8,461 nucleotides of DNA from Methanosarcinales archaeon (GTDB lineage: Archaea; Halobacteriota; Syntropharchaeia; Alkanophagales; Methanospirareceae): NCBI GenBank assembly GCA_025464275.1, contig JAODGR010000073.1, positions 24,665 to 33,125 of the forward strand, given 5' to 3'. Numbering within the stretch: position 1 is the stretch's first letter; every line of letters starts with the position of its first letter. The notes beneath the pieces were generated by a model, which was not told the DNA's origin, did not search any database, and saw only the letters and a program-made list of their open reading frames with translations. Below are positions 5,611-8,461 of this stretch, piece by piece. Made by a program: the position numbers and the translations under genes.

Positions 5611-6249
5611 TCATTTCTTCACCTTCAACACGATGAAAGAACCAGCACCAGCACCAGCATCAGCACCAGTATCCGCACCGCGAGCCGAGACCAGCGGTAT
5701 GAAGCCCGCATCCCTCAACATGGCAGTCACCTCCTCCGTATTATAAAATCTCGCCACACGATAAAATGGACTGTCCACCTTATCGCGACTGTATATCTGC
5801 CCAAGGGGGCTGTCACGGTCTATAAAAGCGACAATAAAGTAGCCATGTGGTCTGAGTACACGATAAACCTCCCTGAATGCCTTCTCCGGATCGCCGAGGA
5901 AGCATATGGTGGTGACCATGAGTACGAGCTCGAACGAGGAGTCAGTGAACGGAAGAGCCTCCCCGATACCACGTATCACCGCGATACCACGTGTTTTTGC
6001 CATCTCTATCAGCCCTGAAGCGGGCTCCAGACCCATTGTAATCCCCAGAGGGGCAGCAAAACGTCCACTACCCACCCCTATCTCTATACTACTCCCGGTC
6101 TCGGGTAGCACAGCTCTTACTGCATTAAGTTCCGCCTCGTATACAGACCTGTGGCGTGGCTCATCAAACCACGTGTCATATTCCACACTGTACCTCTCAA
6201 AAGGCGCTATCTTACTCTTCAATCCCGACTTCCACTCAGATTCACACAT
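5611..6249 (-). CDS. Class I SAM-dependent methyltransferase
   Basis: A 212-residue protein with the Rossmann-fold methyltransferase pattern (UbiE/COG2226-like). Motif I is SIEIGVGSGRF at about 54-64; an acidic residue ends strand 2 (GLEPA, Glu near 75); motif ALPFTDSSFELVLMV lies near 98-112; then the LREVYRVLRPHG-like segment FREVYRVLRPHGYFIV. A later helix reads NTEEVTAMLRDAGF. Substrate cannot be read from the sequence; small molecule or lipid are both possible. A Gly-Ala/Asp-Ala repeat at about 191-203 sits just before the last strand (SFIVLKVKK). ATG 6249 has a GAGGT with an 8-nt spacer; a TTG directly before it is the other choice. It follows aIF2-gamma by 62 nt and couples to coaE, which suggests a shared transcript rather than a shared pathway. 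Confidence 0.9.
   Translation of the reverse strand: MCESEWKSGLKSKIAPFERYSVEYDTWFDEPRHRSVYEAELNAVRAVLPETGSSIEIGVGSGRFAAPLGITMGLEPASGLIEMAKTRGIAVIRGIGEALPFTDSSFELVLMVTTICFLGDPEKAFREVYRVLRPHGYFIVAFIDRDSPLGQIYSRDKVDSPFYRVARFYNTEEVTAMLRDAGFIPLVSARGADTGADAGAGAGSFIVLKVKK
5641..5679 (-). repeat. GCTGGT-type hexamer tract encoding Gly/Asp-Ala repeat
   Basis: On the plus strand the units are ACCAGC three times, then ATCAGC, ACCAGT, ATCCGC and ACC. On the coding strand they give GADTGADAGAGAG near the C-terminus of the methyltransferase. The tract falls in a loop before the final beta strand. Confidence 0.8.
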
Positions 6250-6252
6250 CAA

Positions 6253-6276
6253 TCACTACCTCACTACCTCACTACC
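6253..6276 (-). repeat. Triple octamer GGTAGTGA carrying stacked ribosome sites
   Basis: TCACTACC occurs three times without a gap on the plus strand. On the coding strand the junctions form two GAGGT cores. The nearer one, at 6258-6262, is 8 nt before the methyltransferase ATG and explains the start choice. The other lies 8 nt further upstream. Confidence 0.8.
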
Positions 6277-6311
6277 CCTCTCACACTCACACTGACCCGT
6301 CATTCCAGAAT

Positions 6312-7523
6312 TTAAACCAGTACTCCGGCACCTATGAGGTGCCATCTTGCACTTATCTTACGCGCGATAGCCACACGAGCGCCTGCATTCGCGCATATAG
6401 GACGACTCAGCTTCACATTCATGCTCCCTTTCGTCATCTTCTTCACCTCCCCCATCGTGATCGCCGTACCCACACTCAGCATCAAACTCTCCCCTATCCT
6501 TATCGCGGTTGTCTCCACCTCCTTCGCCACTCCCACCACTCGCTCGAGCAGTTTGAATCTAATGTTGAGCTCATGCCGTGTAGGTGGTAAGGAGCCACTC
6601 AAACCCACACACTGACCAGCAAGCGAGTCCTCTATCGTCATGCTCGGGTCTAATTTCGTACCCACTCCTATCAGTCCGCCTGGTGTGACCTCCTCCACAG
6701 GCTCACCACCCGCCATTATGGATGTTATCTCCGTCTCAATTGGTACCCACTCCTCTTTACTTCCCGCAGTTACCATCCTCCCCGGACGAATCTCAAGCTT
6801 ATCGCCCACCCGGAGCTTACCCTGGAGCAGGGAACCGCCTATCACTCCCCCTTTCAAGTCCTCTATCGGCGTTCCCGGCTTGTTCACATCGAATGAGCGA
6901 GCGATATACATGAGCGGTGGCACATCCGCAGGTCGAGAGGGTGTGGGTATCGTCCGTTCTATGCTCTGTATCAGGACATCCACATTCACCGATTGCTGTG
7001 CAGATATAGGAATAATAGGAGCTTTCTCCGCAATTGTCCCCCGGATAAACTCCTTCACCTGTGAATAATGCTCTATCGCTTCAGCACGTGATACGAGGTC
7101 TATTTTATTCTGCGCAATCACTATCCTCGATATGCCTGCTATGCTGAGCGCCATCAGGTGCTCCCGCGTCTGTGGCTGTGGGCAGGGCTCAGTAGCCGCT
7201 ATGAGCAGAACGGCACCATCCATGATCGCAGCACCGCTCAGCATCGTCGCCATCAGCGCTTCATGCCCCGGTGAATCGACGAAAGATACCGTTCTCAGCT
7301 CCTCCGTCTTCGATCCACAGTGCTTGCAGCGCTCCTCCACCGTGTAGCAATCCGGCTCGGCACAGACCGGGCACCGCCTGAAGGTCGCATCTGCATACCC
7401 AAGCCTTATGGATATCCCCCGTCTTATCTCTTCACTGTGCCTGTCCGTCCATTCGCCCGTGAGCGCGTTCACTAACGTCGTCTTACCATGGTCTACATGC
7501 CCTACCATTCCTATGTTCACCAC
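6312..7523 (-). CDS. eif2g: Translation initiation factor aIF2 subunit gamma
   Basis: The GTP-binding core of aIF2, which brings Met-tRNAi to the small subunit together with the alpha and beta subunits. At 403 residues it is close to the usual length. The G domain shows GHVDHGKTT at 8-16, switch 1 (HSEEIRRGISIRLGYAD) at 29-45, the zinc knuckle with Cys51, Cys54, Cys66 and Cys69 (Cys59 is extra), DSPGHE at 83-88, NKID at 139-142 and SAQ at 174-176. Two beta-barrel domains follow, with GGVIGGSLLQGKLRVGD and a C-terminal half ending RWHLIGAGVLV. The start is GTG 7523; an in-frame stop ten codons upstream, with no start codon between, excludes a longer form. A GGCGA-like weak ribosome site precedes it. 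A TATA box lies upstream, so it heads the aIF2-gamma, methyltransferase, coaE unit. Confidence 0.97.
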   Translation of the reverse strand: MVNIGMVGHVDHGKTTLVNALTGEWTDRHSEEIRRGISIRLGYADATFRRCPVCAEPDCYTVEERCKHCGSKTEELRTVSFVDSPGHEALMATMLSGAAIMDGAVLLIAATEPCPQPQTREHLMALSIAGISRIVIAQNKIDLVSRAEAIEHYSQVKEFIRGTIAEKAPIIPISAQQSVNVDVLIQSIERTIPTPSRPADVPPLMYIARSFDVNKPGTPIEDLKGGVIGGSLLQGKLRVGDKLEIRPGRMVTAGSKEEWVPIETEITSIMAGGEPVEEVTPGGLIGVGTKLDPSMTIEDSLAGQCVGLSGSLPPTRHELNIRFKLLERVVGVAKEVETTAIRIGESLMLSVGTAITMGEVKKMTKGSMNVKLSRPICANAGARVAIARKISARWHLIGAGVLV

Positions 7524-7570
7524 GGGTTTCGCCTTCGTTCTTCCTACCCCCTAAGCTACCTTTTCTTACA

Positions 7571-7587
7571 CTTATAACTTTATACAA
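7571..7587 (-). promoter_or_regulatory. TATA region of the aIF2-gamma operon
   Basis: The minus strand reads TTGTATAAAGTTATAAG, with two overlapping TATA-like cores (GTATAAAG and GTTATAAG). Either would put transcription start near 7550-7560, giving a leader of about 30 nt to the GTG at 7523. The rest of 7524-7687 holds no gene. Confidence 0.6.
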
Positions 7588-7634
7588 TTGCTCAATATTT
7601 ATCTCAGTTTCTATTACAGAGTTATTGCAGCGAT

Positions 7635-7640
7635 AAAAAA
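7635..7640 (-). terminator. T-run terminator after the right-hand gene
   Basis: Six T residues on the minus strand, about 50 nt downstream of the stop at 7688. It lies between that gene and the aIF2-gamma TATA region, a place where an archaeal oligo-T terminator would be expected. Confidence 0.45.
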
Positions 7641-7687
7641 TTCATATCCCATATTCATTCTTATTCCTAACTGTATCTCCCCTACCC

Positions 7688-8461
7688 CTATAATGTCAAT
7701 CGCCTCTGTCCGGGGTCGTTCAATGCAATCACGGACTTTATATACCATTCAACCCCTGGCGCTTCCCATATAAACTCACTCTTTGCCACCTTCTTCGCCT
7801 CCATAATGAAATATACCCTGTCACCGCCTGTCTCCACCTCACCATCCTCCACCTCCATATCGTGACCCACGCACACACTCTGGTCACAGAAGAACTGGCA
7901 TTTGCTGTCATAGAAATAAAAGCATCGGAATCGGGGCTTCGTTACGCCCAGCGTCTTACCTCTCCATGCATCGGTATGGAGGAACTCACCGCTTTCTGCG
8001 ATTCGTTCAGCGATTCTCAGCCGCTCATTATCGCCCTCTATCCTCTCTAACCTTGAACACCCCTCCTCCTTTATCCTTATGCTCTCCGGTCTCCTGTCAT
8101 CGGGCGGGAAGAAGTCTGCTACCTCCGCTTCTATCACATCCCAGCGCATGAATCCCGACTGAGGCTGACGCGGTCTTAGTGGATATATTCGCTTGAGTTC
8201 CCAGTATTCATCCACGCCCACCGCCTCTCCCACTGCCTTAGTACTGGCATAGAGTATGATGAGCCGTAATTTATCAGGCAGGAGATCCCTGAATCTCCCG
8301 GACTCGAACCAGTTTCGTAATCCCCACATCGTTCTGCCACCTGATTTGAACCGCACGAGCCCGATATCGCCCTGCAACTTCTGGACGTACACGTGATAAG
8401 GCGCTTTCTGTTTTAATGTAGTAGAACTCGCTTTTATCTCGTTCCATGACAGCGGTCGCCC
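7688..8461 (-). CDS. Hypothetical protein, 5' end beyond the window
   Basis: I do not recognise the family. A GTG at 8392 could open a 234-residue protein, but the same frame runs on without a stop to the right edge, giving at least 257 residues, and the added part (PLSWNEIKASSTTLKQKAPYH and on) looks like normal protein. I therefore annotate it as partial. The first visible part ends in GLVRFKSGGRTMWGLRNW, which resembles the wing of a HARE-type winged helix (Phe-x-Arg, Gly-rich, ending in a GL pair); this is a weak likeness. A middle helical part rich in Glu and Arg follows, then a cysteine cluster (RCFYFYDSKCQFFCDQSVC, four Cys in the last 18) and a final domain with EAKKVAKSEFIWEAPGVEWYIKSV. 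The Cys cluster could bind metal. There is no membrane segment in the visible part. Confidence 0.7.
   Translation of the reverse strand, partial: GRPLSWNEIKASSTTLKQKAPYHVYVQKLQGDIGLVRFKSGGRTMWGLRNWFESGRFRDLLPDKLRLIILYASTKAVGEAVGVDEYWELKRIYPLRPRQPQSGFMRWDVIEAEVADFFPPDDRRPESIRIKEEGCSRLERIEGDNERLRIAERIAESGEFLHTDAWRGKTLGVTKPRFRCFYFYDSKCQFFCDQSVCVGHDMEVEDGEVETGGDRVYFIMEAKKVAKSEFIWEAPGVEWYIKSVIALNDPGQRRLTL

Noticed and set aside
5479..6018. Plus-strand open frame of 179 codons across coaE and the methyltransferase
   Set aside because: It lies antisense to two genes with clear motifs, and its Ser/Thr/Arg-rich content mirrors the GCTGGT-type repeat.
6253..6276. CRISPR-like or mobile repeat
   Set aside because: Three adjacent octamers without spacers; a simple tandem repeat. 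No other repeat-spacer pattern, inverted ends or transposase was seen in the window.

Overview
This window looks archaeal and chromosomal. It encodes aIF5B, eS6 and aIF2-gamma, which occur only in archaea and eukaryotes, its promoters are TATA-like, and it carries a DUF2149 membrane protein of a kind known mainly from methanogens. A methanogen or anaerobic methane-oxidising euryarchaeote (for example the ANME-1/Methanophagales group) is my best guess. That placement is inference from gene content and from the many short in-frame hexanucleotide repeats, not from any database search.

Layout. The left edge (minus strand) holds an intronless tRNA-Trp(CCA), followed by a minus-strand gene for a putative winged-helix protein. 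A control region of about 310 bp with a clear TATA box separates that gene from the plus-strand genes. The plus-strand block is dnaJ, then aIF5B with its own TATA box directly after the dnaJ stop, then eS6 (5 nt after aIF5B, its ribosome site inside the aIF5B end), then an ExbD-like DUF2149 protein. These meet head-on, only 27 bp apart, with a minus-strand block. In its own 5' to 3' order (right to left in the window) that block is a partial unknown gene cut by the right edge, aIF2-gamma, a class I SAM methyltransferase and a bacterial-type dephospho-CoA kinase. The last three look like one transcription unit, and the methyltransferase stop and kinase start are separated by one base.

The core theme is translation initiation. 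aIF2-gamma delivers initiator tRNA, aIF5B promotes subunit joining, eS6 is a small-subunit protein, and DnaJ handles nascent or stressed proteins. CoaE makes the last step of coenzyme A. The methyltransferase, the winged-helix protein, the DUF2149 protein and the partial right-hand gene have no assigned role here.

The most unusual signal is not a new defence or metabolic system. Four unrelated genes carry five short in-frame hexanucleotide tracts that encode dipeptide repeats (PG/PQ, GR, WS, GT, GA/DA), placed at tails, linkers or loops. Other points of note are the missing tRNA-Trp intron, the bacterial-type CoaE in an archaeal context, several TTG/GTG starts supported by ribosome sites, and an ExbD-like Asp-containing membrane segment in the DUF2149 protein. 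I found no CRISPR array, insertion sequence, integrase or phage gene.
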